Assembly: GCA_013127575.1 (NCBI GenBank)
Contig: CP053418.1
Location: 2,914,001 to 2,978,000, forward strand
DNA from: Ramlibacter terrae
GTDB taxonomy: Bacteria; Pseudomonadota; Gammaproteobacteria; Burkholderiales; Burkholderiaceae_C
Length of the DNA stretch: 64,000 nucleotides
Reading direction: 5' to 3'
The notes below the pieces were generated by a model that was not told where the DNA came from, ran no database searches, and worked only from the letters and a program-made list of their open reading frames with translations. Positions 9,846 through 23,400 of this stretch are shown piece by piece (the first letter of the stretch is position 1; each line of letters starts with the position of its first letter). A program made the position numbers and the translations under genes.

Positions 9846-11400
9846 TCACAGATCGATGGTTTCCGACCAGTAGTTGACCTGCGATCCGCGCTTGATGGAC
9901 TGCCCGGAAGAGAACGATAGTTCGCTTTCGGTCATGCGCGAGAGGTAGGTCTCGACGTTGGTGGTCACCCGCGTCACCGGTCCGACCACCACCATGGCCT
10001 GGTACAGGCTGCTGCCCTGCAACACGCTGAAGTAGGACTTGCCGTCGCCGCCGGACTCCCGCAGCACGCTGCCCGAGGGCGGCGTGATGCGGACCACGTG
10101 CGCGCCGATCTCCAGCACGTCGCCGGATCCGGCCTTCGGGCCCGGGCCCTTCATCGTGACGCCGCTGGCGTAGATGTCGATGGCGGTGTCGCGGTTGGCG
10201 TCGCTGATCGTGCCCTTGGTGCTTTCCGGGTTCACCAGCCCCGGCGCGCCGCGGGTTCCGCGCGCGTCGATGTCGGCGACCTTCAGGCCGGTGGCCGCCT
10301 CGAGCGAGACATCGCCGCCCAGGCTGCGGATGCTGGAACCCGAGGCCATGGTGATCGCGCCCTTGTCGCTGTCCAGGGCGACGTCCACCGCCTTCGAGGC
10401 CACGATCTTGCCGCTGGTGGTGATGGAGCCCGACGCGTGCAGCGTGAGGTCCGTGCCCGGGCGCACGCCGCTGCCGGTCCCGTTGAGGGCGATGGTCTTG
10501 CCGTCGACGATGACGGGCGAAGCCGTGGAGCGCAGGTCGGTGGCGCCGATGGTGACCTTCGCGTCGCCGTTGCCGATCTGCAGCGCCTCGAAGCCCTTGC
10601 CGATCGCGCGCAGGAAGGTGTCGCCGATGACCAGCGCGCCGCTGGGTGCGCCGCTGCCGATGTGGATCGCCGTGGCATTGGTGGGGCCGCGCACTTCCAG
10701 TTCGCCGGTGCCGCGGATGCTGCCGGTGCCGCCCTTGGCCGGATGGACGCGACCTTGAGCAGGTGGTCGCCGCTGCCCAGGTTGGCGCTGGAGCCGAACA
10801 CCACCTTGCCGCCGCCGGTCACGATCAGCCGGCCGCCGTTGGTCAGCGTCAGCGGGCCTTCGAAGGTGACGGTGCCGGTGGCCTCGATCACGAGGTCGCC
10901 GCTCACGCTCACCGCGCCCTTGAAGCTCACGTCGTCTGCGTCGCGAATCGTCAGGCCGTCGAGCTTGCTGACGGCCTTGTCGAAGCGCATGTCGCGGCCG
11001 TTGGCGTCGAGCGTGAGCTTGTCGGCCGAGCCGCCGTAGCCCGTCACCGTCTGCAGGAAGCGGATGGAGCCGCTGGACTGCGCGCCGAGGATGCTGTTGC
11101 TGCCGCGGACGATCAGCTGGTCTTCCACCAGCACGCTGCGGGCCATCGTGATGGTCGCGTCGCGCACGGTGGTGTTGGTGCCGGAATTCAGCAGCGTCAG
11201 CGAATCGCCGCGCAGCTTGCCCGTGATCAGCACCTTGCCGCCGTCGCCCGTGGCGTTGACCACCAGCGGGTCGCGGAAGACCAGCGTCGCGTCGGTGCCG
11301 CGGAACTCGATCAGCTGGCGGTCGAGGTCGCTGCCCAACACGATCTGCTTGAAGCCGTCCTGCAGGAAAGCCAGTTCGGTGGTGTCCGGGTGCAGGGCCG
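9846..11400 (-). other. Conserved C-terminal region of giant protein 1
   Basis: From FLQDGFKQIVLGSD (about 11,380) to the stop, this region parallels the end of giant protein 2 in order: DGFxxIxxGS, FxDPxVV, a GSADKLTLDANG segment, GTVTFxxxLTLxxGGxLxxTGGxKVVF, a DIxARG-type segment with V(N)xST(K)G(T), VLRRESG or VLRESGG, and the final Tyr-Trp-x-Glu-x-x-x-Leu. Shared termini on otherwise different proteins suggest a common sorting or folding end. Confidence 0.7.
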
Positions 11401-14400
11401 CGCCGGAGGGGTCCGGGCCGCCGATGATCATCGGCACCACTTCCAGCGGGCCGATGCGCAGCGTGCCGCCGGGGCTGGAGACCGGCTCCTCGATCGTCAC
11501 GTCGTTGGCGAAGATGTCGATGTCTTCGCCGTTGCGCTGCAGGTCGCCCCGGATCAGCACGCGGCCGTCGCGCGCGTCGAGGTACGAGAAGCCCGTGGTG
11601 ATCAGCGCGCCGGGGCGGATGTCGATTTCGGCGGTGAGGTGGATGTCGCCCGAACCGGTGCGCAGGACGCCCGTGGCCGGGTCCATCAGCACGCTGCCGG
11701 CCTCGGACGTGACGAAGATGTCCGCGTCGCCGACGGTGTTGACCTCGACGTTCGCGGCCATGTCGATGGTGCCGAGCGCACGCAGCGTGACGTCCCCGGT
11801 GCCGTTGATGTCGTCGGTGATGCCGATGCCGCCTTCGACCGCGCGAACGGTGATGGTGGTGCCCGTCACCCCGGACTGGGTGACGGCCGCGACCGTGGAC
11901 GTCGTGCCGTCGGCGCCCACGCGCTGCACTTCGGCCGCCGTCACGGTGCCGAGCACCAGCGCGTCGGTCTCGATGATGGACACCGTGCCGGCCGCATCGA
12001 TCGTCAGCGTGCCGGCGCGGGTCGACAGCGCATTCGACGCGCTGCCCACGTTGCCGCCCGCGGTCAGCAGGACCTCCGCGGCCAGGATGTCCGGGCCGCT
12101 GTCCGGGCTGGACGCGCCGTCGAGGATGCTGGTTCCGGTGATGCGCACGGCGCCGGCGCCTGCGTCGACCGTGTCGAGGATCACGCCGCCGCCCGCCTGC
12201 AGCAACACGTTGCCGTCCGCCGACCGGACCAGGCTGCCCTGGGCCGCCGTGATGGCGCCGCCGGAAAGCAGGTCGATGGTGGAGCCGGCACCGGTGGTGG
12301 TGACGCTGGACGTCGCCGCCAGCGTCATCACGCCCGCGGCATCGAGGCTGAGGTTGCCGGTCGCCGTCGTTTCCGCGGCCAGCGTCAGCGCGGCGCCGGA
12401 ACCGCCGGCCTGCAGCAGCAGGTCGCCGTCGGCCGACACCGTGCCGGCCGTGGTGCTGGCGAGGTTGCCCGCGACTGTGCGCACGACGACGGTGCCGCCG
12501 GCGACGCCGGCCTGCGCCGCGTGCGTCGTGGCGGTGCTGACGCCGCTGGCGGCGACGCGCTGCACGTTGACCGTGACCGTGTCGAGCGTGAGGCCGCTGG
12601 CTTCACTGACGAAGATCGCCCCGCCGGCGTGCGCGCTCAGGCGCGCGACGTCGGTCTCGAGGTCGGCGCCGGCAGCACCGATCGCCCCGCCGCTCACCAG
12701 CAGTGCCGAGGCGGCACGGAGGTCGGCTTCGCTGTCGCCGGCAAGGTCGCCGTCGATGATCGCGCCCGCTTCGATGCGCACGCCCGCCGAGCCGGCGAGG
12801 AGGCTCTCGACGGTCACGTCGCCAGCCGCTTCCAGCGAGATCGCGCCGTTGCTGGTGGAGACCGTGGTGTCCTGCGCACGGAAGATGTCCGCGCCGGCCA
12901 GCAGGTCGATGGTGCGGCCACTGGCGTCGGCGGCGACGTCGGCGTTCAGCACGATGTCGCCGTCGGCCGCCAGCGAGACGTGGCCGCCGGTGCCGGTGAC
13001 GTCCGCATCGAGCACCGGTCCGCGCCCGCGCCGGCCGCTTGCAGCAGCAGGTTGCCGGTGGCGGTGACCGCGGACGCCACCGTCAGCGTGCCGTCCAGCG
13101 TTCGCACGACGGCGGCCGCGCCGCCATCGAATCCGTCCGGGGTGGCGTCTCCGGCGGCGACGCTGGCACCGCTTGCGTCCACGGTGCGCACGTCGATGGT
13201 GGTCAGGCCGATCGTGAGGGCATCGGTTTCCGCCGGTACACCGCGCCGTCCGCGCTCAGGGAGAGCGTGTCGACCGTCGTCTCCACCGCATTGCCGGCGG
13301 CGCCGACGGCACCGCCGACCACGAGCTGGAGGGCTCCGGCCTCGATGTCGACGTCGGTGTCGCCGGCCGCATCGGCGTCGACGACCGCACCGCCGTCGAT
13401 GCGCACGGCGCCTGCGCCCGCCGGAGGCTGGACAGCGTGAAGGTCCCGCCCGCCTGCACCGCCAGGATGCCGTCGAGCGTGGAAGCCGTCGTTCCCTGCG
13501 CCTGCGTCACGTCGTCGCCCGCGGCCAGCACGACGCTGCCACCGGCCGTCGAAGCCACGTCGGCGTCCTGCGAGAGATCGCCGGCGGCGACCAGGCTGAG
13601 GTCCGCTCCGCCGTTGATCGCGGCGAGCAGCACCAGGTCGGCCTCCTCGCCGGCCGCCTGCAGCAGCGTGTTGCCGGTGGTGGTGACTTCCGCGCCGGCC
13701 AGCACGGTCAACGTGCCGTCGAGCGTGCGCACGACGGTCGCGCCGGTCGCAAGGCCGGCCGCGTTCAATGCGTCCGCGTCTTCGGCGGCCGCGTCGGCGC
13801 CGACGCGTTGCGCCTGCACCGACAGCGTCGCCACGTCGAGCGCGTCGGTTTCCGTGAGGAACAGGTCGCCGCCGCCGGAGACCGCCAGTTCGTCGACCGT
13901 GGTTTCCAGCGCGTTGTCCGCGGCACCCATGCTGCCGGCGCCCCCGAGCACCAGCGCCGCGGCTTCGATGTCGACTTCGGCATCGTCCGGATCGGTGTCG
14001 CCGTCGACGACGGAGCCTGCCGTGATGGACACCGCGCCGGTGCCCGCCATGAGCGACTCGAGCGTCGCAACGCCGGCCACGTCCGGGGCGATGACGCCGC
14101 CGGCGGTCGACACCACGGTGCCTTCGTCCTGCGTGAGATCGCGGCCCGCGAACAGCGCGATGCTCGCGCCCTCGCCCCCGGGCCAGCACGTCGGCGCCCA
14201 GCAGCAGGTCCTGCCCGGCCACCAGCGTGACGTGGCCGTCCTCGCTCTGCACCACCGCGCCGAGCGCGAGGTCGGCGCCGCCGGCTTCGAGCAGCACGTT
14301 GCCGGTGGCATCCACCGCGCCGGTCGCCTGCGTCGACAGGCTGCCCGCCGTCGTGCGGATCACGATGTGGCCGCCGGTGACGTCGTCCACCAGCCCGGAG

Positions 14401-17400
14401 CCGATGGACTGCGATGCGCCGCCCGGCGAGACCCGTGGTCACGAGGACTGGACCCGCTCGAGCGAAAGGTCGTCGGCTTCCGCCAGAACAGGTCGCCCTC
14501 GAGCTCCGCTGCCAGCGTGTCGACCGCGGTTTCGAGCGCATTCGCCGCGGTGCCGGCGCTGCCGGCTGCGGTCTGGAGGACCAGGCCCGCGGCGAAGATG
14601 TCCACGTCCGTATCCGCGTCGGCATCGCCGTCGACGATCGCCTCGCCCGCGAGGTAGAGGTCGCCCGCGCCCACGTCGACGGTTTCGAGGGTGAGCGTGC
14701 CGTAGGCCCCGACCACCGCATCGCCGTCGTTGGTGCGGATGGAGACGCCGTCCGCCGGGTCAGGTCGCCGCGCGCGATGACGAACACGGTGTCGCCCAGG
14801 CCGGTCGCGGCGATATCCGCGTCCTGCGCCGGTCGCCGCCGGCGCTGACCGTGACCACGCCGCCGTTGCTGGTGACGCTGCCGCCCAGCACCATGCCGGA
14901 ATCATCGCCCGTGGTGGAAAGCAGCACGTGGCTCGAAGCGGTGACCGTCCCGTCGCCCGTGCTTTCCAGCGTGCCGTCCAGCACCGGATTTCGATCTGGT
15001 TGCCCTCGACGTCCGACAGCGTGGCCTCCCCGAGGCTCGTCGCCGCGCCGTCGATGCCGACGCGGTCGACCGTGGTGCCGACGGTGTCCAGCCGCAGGTC
15101 GTCGCCCTCGGCGACGGCAATGTCGCCGCCCGCGTCCACGCTCAGGGTGCCGACCGGGGTTTCGAGTGCGTTGGCCAGCGCGCCGACGCCGCCGGTGGCG
15201 GTGACCTGCAGGCCCGCCGCGGCGATGTCGACTTCGCGGGTGTCGGTGTCCTCGTCCGCGTCGCCGTCGATCACGGCCGCGCCCACCATGCGCACGGTGC
15301 CGTCGCCGGCGTCCACGCTCTCGAGCGTGATGTCGCCGCCGGCGTCCAGCTGGATGTCGCCGTCGAGCGTCGCGATGCCGCTGCCCTGGCGCGCCTCGAT
15401 GGCGCCGCCGGCGAGGACGTCGATGGTGGCGCCGGCGCCGGTCGTGCCCAGGTCGCTTTCCAGCACCACGAAACCTTCGGCATCGATGCTGAGCGCCGTC
15501 GTGGCCGTCACGTCGGCGAACAGCGACACGTTGCCGTTGGTGCCGCCGGCCGCCAGCAGCAGGTTGCCCTGCGCCGACACGGTGCCGCCCGCCAGGACGT
15601 CGAGCGCCCCGTCCGGGCACGCAGCACGATCGTCGCGCCTTGCAGCACCGACTGGTTGTCCAGCACCACCGCGGTGGCCGTGCCATCCTCGCCCACGGAC
15701 CGGACCGTCACGTCGACCTGGCCGACTTCGACGCCGTCGGTCTCGGTGACGAAGATGTCGCCTTCCGCCATGGCGGTGATGCGGGAGACGCTCGTCTCGA
15801 GCGCCGCGCCCGTGGCCGCCACCGATCCGGTGGCCGCGATGAGCAGGCCGCCGGCGGCGATGTCGACTTCGGCGTCGCCGGCAGCGTCGCCGTCGAGGAC
15901 CGAGGCGCCTTCGATGCGCACGGACGCCGTGCCGGCGTCCAGCGCTTCCGTGGTGATGTCTTCCGTCGCCCGCAGCACGATGGCGCCGTCGGCGCTGGTC
16001 ACTGCGGTGCCTTGCGCCTGCACGATGCCCGGGGCGGCGACCAGTTCGATGGTCTCGCCCGTGGCGCTGGCGGTGATCGAGGCGTCGAGCGCGAGCTCGC
16101 CTCCCGAGTCGATGGTGGTGGAGCCGCCGTCGTTCGTGATCGCGCCGGCCAGCGTGATGTCGTAGCCGGAGGCGGTGGCGAGGCGCAGGTTGCCCGTCGC
16201 CGACACCGTGCCGACGGCCTCGCTGGAAAGGTTGCCGGCGACGGTGCGCACGACGATGTCGTCGCCGCGCAGGCCGGCGTCGCTGAACGGACCGCTCAGG
16301 GCCGCTGTTCCATTTTCCAGCACCCCGAGCACGCTGAAGTCGACCTCGTCGAACGACAACGCATCGGTTTCCGTGACGAAGATGCCGGCGGCTGCGCCGC
16401 TCCCCGCGAGGACGTCGATCGTCGTTTCCAGCGCGTTGTCGCCGCTGCCCGTGCCGCCGGAGGCGGCAAGCACGAGGGCGTACGCCTGCACGTCGGATTC
16501 GGTATCGCCGGCCGCGTCGCCGTCGACCACGTCCACCGCCTGCAGCCAGACGACGCCGGTGCCGGCGATCATGCTTTCGACGGTCGCATCGCGCACCGCG
16601 GAGACGCGCAGCACGCCGCCGTCGACGCTGGCCGACACGTCCTGCGCCTGCACGAAGTCGCGGCCGGCCAGCAGCGAAAGGCTCAGGCCGGCGCCGGCGA
16701 CGTCCACCTGCGCGTTCTGCAGCAGGTCTGGGCGGCATCGATGGTGGCGGAGCCATCCGACGTGACCGAACCGTCCAGCGTGAGGTTCGAGCCCGCCCCG
16801 CCCGCCTTCAGCAGCAGGTTGCCCGCCACCTGCACGGAACCGTCCTGCGTGGTCGAGAGGCTGCCCGCCACCGTCTGCAGCACCACGTTGCCGCCGCCCG
16901 TCAGGCCCGCGGTCAGCACGCCGGCCGTGGCGGCATCGCCGCCGCTCGCGGCCACGCGCTGCACCGTGAGTTCGGCGCCGTCGACGACCAGCGCGTTGGC
17001 CTCGGTCAGGAAGACGTTGCCATCGACGTCGGCAGCCAGCGTGCCCACGCTGGTTTCGACCGCCGCGCCGGCCGCGCCGACGGCGCCCCCGGACAGGATC
17101 TGCAGCACGGCTGCCGTGATGTCGGTCTCGGTGTCGCCGGCCGCGTCGCCGTCGATCAGCGACCCGCCCGTGACCAGCACGCCACCGGCGCCGGCCGCGA
17201 GCAGTTCGATCGTCGACGTGCCGGTGGTGGTCGCCAGCGCGATGTTGCCGCCGTTGGCGGTGACGCTGGTGCCTTGCGCCTGCACGATGGAACGCGCGGC
17301 CACCAGGTCGATCGTGTCGCCCGCACCCTGCGCCTGCACGCCGGCATTCAGCAAGAGGTCCTGCCCCGCGGCGAGCGAAATGTTCCCGTTGCTGCTGGCC

Positions 17401-20400
17401 AGCGCCGCGCCGACCTGCAGGTCGGCGCCGACCGCCTGCAGCAGCAGGTTGCCGGCCACCGTCACCGTGCCCGTCGTCGTCGCGGTGGTGAGCGCCCCGT
17501 TGGTGGCGCGGACGACCGCCGCGGCGTCGCCGATGATCCCGTTCAGGTTGGCGGCCGCGTCGGCCACGGCAACGCCGTCCTGTCCGACGCGTTGCACCGT
17601 CACGGTGGTCGCGCCGATCACCAGCGCATCGCTGTCGTCCACGAACAGGCCGGCGCCCGCGCGCGCGGCGAGCCGGGTGACCGTCGTTTCGAGCGCGTTG
17701 GCGCCGGTGCCGACCGCGCCCGCCTGCAGTTGCAGTTCGGCTGCCACGATGTCCACCGTGGTGTCGCCGTCGGCATCGACGTCGACGACATTGCCGCCGA
17801 CGATGCGGACGGTGCCCGCGCCGGCGTCGAGGCGCGCGAGCGTGATGGCGCCCCCGCCTGCAGGCTCAGCGGCCCGCCCGCGCTCGAAGCGGTGACGCCC
17901 CGGAGCTGCGTGATCGTGCCCGCGGCCTGCAGGTGCAGGGTGCGCGCGGCCGTGGTCGCCGAGATCGCGGCGGACTGCTGCAGGTTGCCGGCCGCGTTCA
18001 GCGTCACGTGGCCGCCGCCGCTCACCGCGTCCAGGACCGTGAGCGTGCCGGTGCCCGCGCCGCCAGCCTGCAGCAGCAGGTTGCCGGTCGCCAGCACCGC
18101 CGCGCCCGCTTCGACCGTCATCGCGCCGGCCACCGTGCGAACCGTGGTCGTGCCGGTGGTGAGGCCGGCGACCGCGCCGTTCACCGTGGCAGTGGATGTC
18201 GCGTTCGCCGCCACCCGCTGCACGTTGACCGTGAGGCTGCGCGTGTTCAGCGCGTTCGTCTCTCGGGGAACAGGTTGCCCCCGCCCGCCATCGCCAGCGC
18301 GGCGATCGTGGTCTCCAGCGCGTTGTTGCCGGCGCCGGCGGCCCCGGAAACCTGCAGCACCAGCGCATCGGCCTGCACGTCCAGCTCCGCCTCGTTCAAG
18401 CCGGTGTCGCTGTCGGTCACGGTGGCCGCGGCGATGCGGACCGCGCCGGCGCCGGCATTGACCATTTCGAGGCTGACGATGCCCACCGCCTGCAGGGCCA
18501 CGTTGCCGCCGCCCGAGGTGATGCTGGTCGCCTGCGCCTGCGTCAGGTTGCGCCCGGCCAGCAGGTCGATGGTCTGGTCGCGGCCGTGGCGGCGACGTTC
18601 GCGTTGAGCAGCAGGTCCTGTCCCGCGGCCAGCGAGATGTGCCCGCCGCTGCTGATCACGCCCATGCCCAGTTCGAGGTTGGACGTGGCGCCGCCCGCCT
18701 GCAGCAGCACGTTGCCGGTGGCGGTGAGGTTGCCGGTGGCCTGCGTGAGGAGCGCGCCGGCGAGGGTGCGGACGACGATGTCGTCGCCGCCCAGCGCCAC
18801 CGTCGCCACCGCATCGGCCGTCGCGTTGCCGCCGGTGTTCAGCACGCGCGTGACGGAAACGGACACGGTTTCGAGCGTCACGCCATCGGTCTCGGTGACG
18901 AACACGTCGCCGGTGGCCGTCACGGCCAGGCTGCTGGTGGTCGTCTCCAGCGCGTTCACGGCGGTGCCGATCGCGCCACTGGCCGCTGGAAGCGCACGCC
19001 GTTGGCGAGCACGTCGACTTCGGTGTCGCCGTCGGCATCGCCGTCGACGATGCCCGCGCCGAACAGCGCCACGCGCCCGGCCCCCGCCGAGACGCCTTCC
19101 AGCGTCAGGGTCCCGCCCGCGGTCAGTGACGCGTTGCCGTTGACCGTGGACGTGGTGACACCCCGGGCCTGCGCCGGGTTGCGCACGGCCCGCAGGTCCA
19201 TCGTGCGGGTGCTGGTGGTGGCGGTCACGTTCGCGTTCTGCAGCAGGTCGCGGCCCGCCTCGATGCTCACGTTGCCGCCGCTGCTCACCGCGGCGCCGAG
19301 CGTCAGGTCCGAATCCGTGCCGGCTGCGCGCAGCAGCAAGTTGCCGGTGGCGGTGACGGCGCCGCCGCTGACGCTTTCGAGCGACCCGGCGAGGGTGCGG
19401 ACGACGATCGTGCTGCCCACCACGTTGGACTGGTCTGCCGCGGTCGTGGCGGCGACCACGCCGTCGAGGCCGACGCGGTTGACGCTGGTGCTCACCGTGC
19501 CCAGCACGATGCCGGTGCTCTCGACGATGGTGACGGAGCTGGAGCCCGCCGCCACGGAGAGCCGGTCGACGCTGGTTTCCAGCGCGTTGGCGCCCGAACC
19601 CACCCCACCGGGCGAGGCGATCTGCAGGCCGGCCGCCGTGATGTCGACCTCGGTTTCGTCGACGGTCGTGTCGCCGTCGAACACCGGCCCGCGACGATGC
19701 GCACGTTGCCGGTGCCGGCCGGACCAGTTCCAGCGTGACGCTGGCGCTCGCCTGCAACTGCACGTTGGCGTTGGCCGCCGTGATGGCCGTGCCTTGCGCG
19801 CCGACGATCCGGCCGCCGGTCGCGAGCACGTCGATGGTCGAAGCATTGCCGCTGCCGGTCGTGGTCAGGGAGGCGTTCAGCAGCACGTCGTTGGCGGCGG
19901 CAGGCTGATGGCGCCCGCCGCCGTCGCCGCCGCGTTCAGCGTCATGTTCGAGCTGCCGGCCGTCGCCTGCAGCAGCAGGTTGCCGGTGGCGGCGACCGGG
20001 GCGCCGGTGTTGACCGTGAAGTTGCCCGTGAGGGCCCGCACCACGATGTCGTCGCCCGACAAGCCCGTCAACAGGGCGTTGGTCGTGAGCGCCGTGCCGC
20101 CTTCGGCATCCACGCGCGCGACGTTCAACGTGGTGTTGCCGAACACCACGGCGGCGGTGTTGTTCACGAAGACGTCGCCATCGGCATCGATGGCCAGCGT
20201 GTTCGCGGAAGTCTCGAGCTGCGCGCCCGCGGCGCCGACGGCGCCGGTCGCGATCAGCTGCACGCTCGCGGCCAGCAGGTCGGCTTCGGAGTCGCCGGCG
20301 GCATCGCCGTCGATGATGGAGGCCGCGCTCACGCGGATGCCGGTGCCGGTGCCGCCGACGAGGACGGCTTCCAGCGTCGCGTCGCCCACGGCCGCCAGCG

Positions 20401-23400
20401 AGACGTTGCCGCTGGCGGTGCTCACACGGGTGCCCTGCGACTGCACCAGCGCGGCGCCGGCGACCACGTCGATGGTCTTGCCGGCCACGCTGGCATACAC
20501 CGTCGCGCCGAGCAGCACATCGTGCCCCGCGGAGGCGCTGATGTTGCCGCCGTTGCTCGTGACCGTCGAGCGAACGTCGAGGTCGGAGGTGGTGCCGCCG
20601 GCCGCCAGCAGCACGTTGCCGGTCGCCGTGACCTGCCCGGCGGTCGCCGCAGCCAGCACGATGGCGCCGTCGAGGGTCCGCAGGACCAGCGCGCCCGCGC
20701 TGGACAGCCCGGAGAGGCCGGTGTCGGCAGTGCCGGCGGCGCTGGTGCCGTCGGTGGCCACGCGGTACACGTCGGAAACGTCGACCAGCGTCACCTCGAC
20801 GCCGGTGGCCTCGGTCAGGAACAGCGCGCCCGTGTCCGAGACGGCGGCAAGCAGCGCCGTCTCGAGTTCGGTGCTCGGCGCCGGCGCCGATGGCGCCCGC
20901 GGCCTCCAGCCGCACGCCCGCCGCATAGATGTCGATGTCGGTCTCGCCGCCGTTGTCCGGGATGGACCCGCCGGCCACCAGGCTCACGAAGCCCCAGTCG
21001 GCCGGTCGTCCATCGTCTGCGGGTCGGCGTCGCGGTCGCTGGACAGGCGGGCATCCACCATGCCCACCGTGATGTCGCCACCCGCGCGCAGCGCGATGTC
21101 GACGCCGTCCGTGGCGACGACGCTGTCGGCGGCCATGGCGATGGAGCCACCGGCCTGCAGGTCGACCGAGCCGAGCGCCGAAACCACGAAGGCCTCCGCC
21201 GCGATGGCGATGTCTTCGTCCGCGAGCACGGACAGGTCGCCGACCGCGGCCACGAAGCCGGCCAGGCTCACCGAGCCGGCGACCGCTTCCAGCCGCAGGT
21301 TGTCGCCCGGGGCGAACGCGCCGATGCCGGCGAGCTCGCCTGCCGTGACGTCGAGGTCGCCCTCGGTGACCGTCAGCACGACCGTCTCGGCGAGCAGGCC
21401 TTCCTGCGCGTCGTTCTCCGTGGCGGAAACGTTGCCCTCTTCGTCGACGACCCGGACATTCAGCTCCGTGGTGCCGATGGTCAGGCCATCCGCCTCCGTG
21501 ATGAACAGGCCGCCGTTCGGCGCGTAGGCCGTCAGCAGGTCGACGTCGGTGGCGATCGCGCTGCCCGCGGCCCCGATGCCGAACATCCCGATCAGCTGCG
21601 CCGACGCGGCCACGATGTCGACCTCGGCATCGCCCACGCCGTCGCCGTCGACGATCTGCAGGGCGGAGATCCACACGCCCGCCGTGCCCGCTTCCAGCGA
21701 CACCAGTTGGACGTCGTCGCCCGCGTCCAGCGCGATGTTGCCGTTGACGGTGGCGATGGTGGTTCCGGACGCCTGCAGGATGGACCCGCCCGCGTACAGG
21801 TCGATCGTCTTGCCCGTGGCGCCGGCCTCGACGTCGGCGTTCACCAGCATGTCGCCGTCGGCGACGATGCTGATGTGCCCGCTGCCGAGGACGGCGGTGT
21901 CGATGGACACGCTGCCGTTGACGGCGTCCAGCAGCATGTTGCCGTTCGCGGTCACGCCGCCCGCGGCGAGCGCCGGTCGCCGTCGAGCGCGCGCAGCACC
22001 AGCGCGCCGCCGCTGTCGACGCCGGACGCGCCCGCGCCCACGAGCACCGCGCCGCCGCCGCGCCCTGGACGTCGACGGCGTTCACCGAGAAGTCCACGAC
22101 GGTGCCGACCGTCAGCGACGTCGCGTCGTTGGCGAACAGCGCGCCGGTGCCGCTGTCGGCGGCCAGCACGCCCGTGACTTCGACTTCCAGGTCCTGGCCG
22201 CTCGCGCCGATGCCGGATCCCGCCCGCAGCCGCAGGTTGCCGGCATGCACGTCGACCGAGGTCTCGTCCGCGTTGTCGCTGATGGCGCCGCCGGCGACCA
22301 GGCTCACGTCACCCCAGGCATCGTCCGGGTGCCGTCGGCGCGATCGTCCGCGCTGCGGGCGTCGACGCTGCCGACCGTGAGGCTGCCCGTGACGGCCTCG
22401 ATGCGGATGTTGCGGCCGTCGGTGCGCACGAGGCTGCCGTCGGCGAGCGTCACGGACAGGCCCTGCACGACGATGGTCCCGCCCTCGCTGTAGAGGTCCA
22501 CGCCGGACGTGGCCGAAAGCGCCGCGCCCGCGGTGACGGAGGCTGCCGCCGGACGTGCCGACCGCCGCCGCGAGGCTCAGCGCCGCGTTGCCCGCGAGGT
22601 GGAGATTGCCGGCGGCGCCGATCGCTTCGAGGACCGCCAGGGCGCCGGCCGCCTGCAGGGACAGCGCGCCGCCCGCGTCGATGCCCGCCAGCGCCGCGCC
22701 ATCGGCGACGGTGGAGCCGATGGCGCCTTCGTCGTCGATGCGGTTGACGGACACCGCCGCCACCTCGCCCACGTCCAGCGCATTCGCGTCGCGCAGGAAG
22801 ACGGCGCCGACGGCGGCCGCGGCCACCGTGCCCGTCGCCATCTCGAGGGTCGCGCCGGGCGCGCCGATCCCGCCGCCCGCTTGCAGCCGGACTCCGGCCG
22901 CCACCAGGTTGGTGACCCGCGTGCCCGCGTCGTCGGCTTGCGCGTCCAGGACGGATCCGGTGGCGAGCACCGCCACGCTGCCCGTCCCGACATCGACGAG
23001 GCCGAGCGTCACGTCGCCGCCGAGGGCCTGCAGGCGGGCCGACCCGCCGAGCGCGGTCAGCGAAGCGCCGGCATCCATCGCGATGCCCGCATCGGCCTGC
23101 ACGTCCGGGGTCTGGCCCGCGCCGGCGGTGACCGCCGGACCGGCCGTCGCGCCGTTGTCGACCAGGATGCCGTCGGCGGACAGCAGGCTGATGCTGCCGC
23201 CGGCCTCGACCGCCGCCCGGATCGCCAGGCCCGCGGCCGTCGCTTCGTCGGTCTCGCCGCTTTGCAGCAGCAGGTTGCCGGTGGAGCGCACCTGCTTCTC
23301 CACAGTGATGTTGCCTTCGGCGGTGGCGATGGCCACCGGCCCGGCGCCGGCATCCACCGCGTAGGCGGCGGCGCCGCCGGCGAGGCGCAGCGCGGTTTCC

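Noticed and set aside
10646-14230. Plus-strand open frame of about 1,190 residues, and similar ones at 15640-17895, 18639-21527, 26987-29458 and 38361-39911
   Set aside because: These mirror the giant repeat genes; they have no domain signal and repeat only because the opposite strand repeats.
13000-18600. Programmed ribosomal frameshifting in the giant gene
   Set aside because: There are too many shifts, in both directions, in unrelated genes, and they track CCWGG rather than slippery heptamers.
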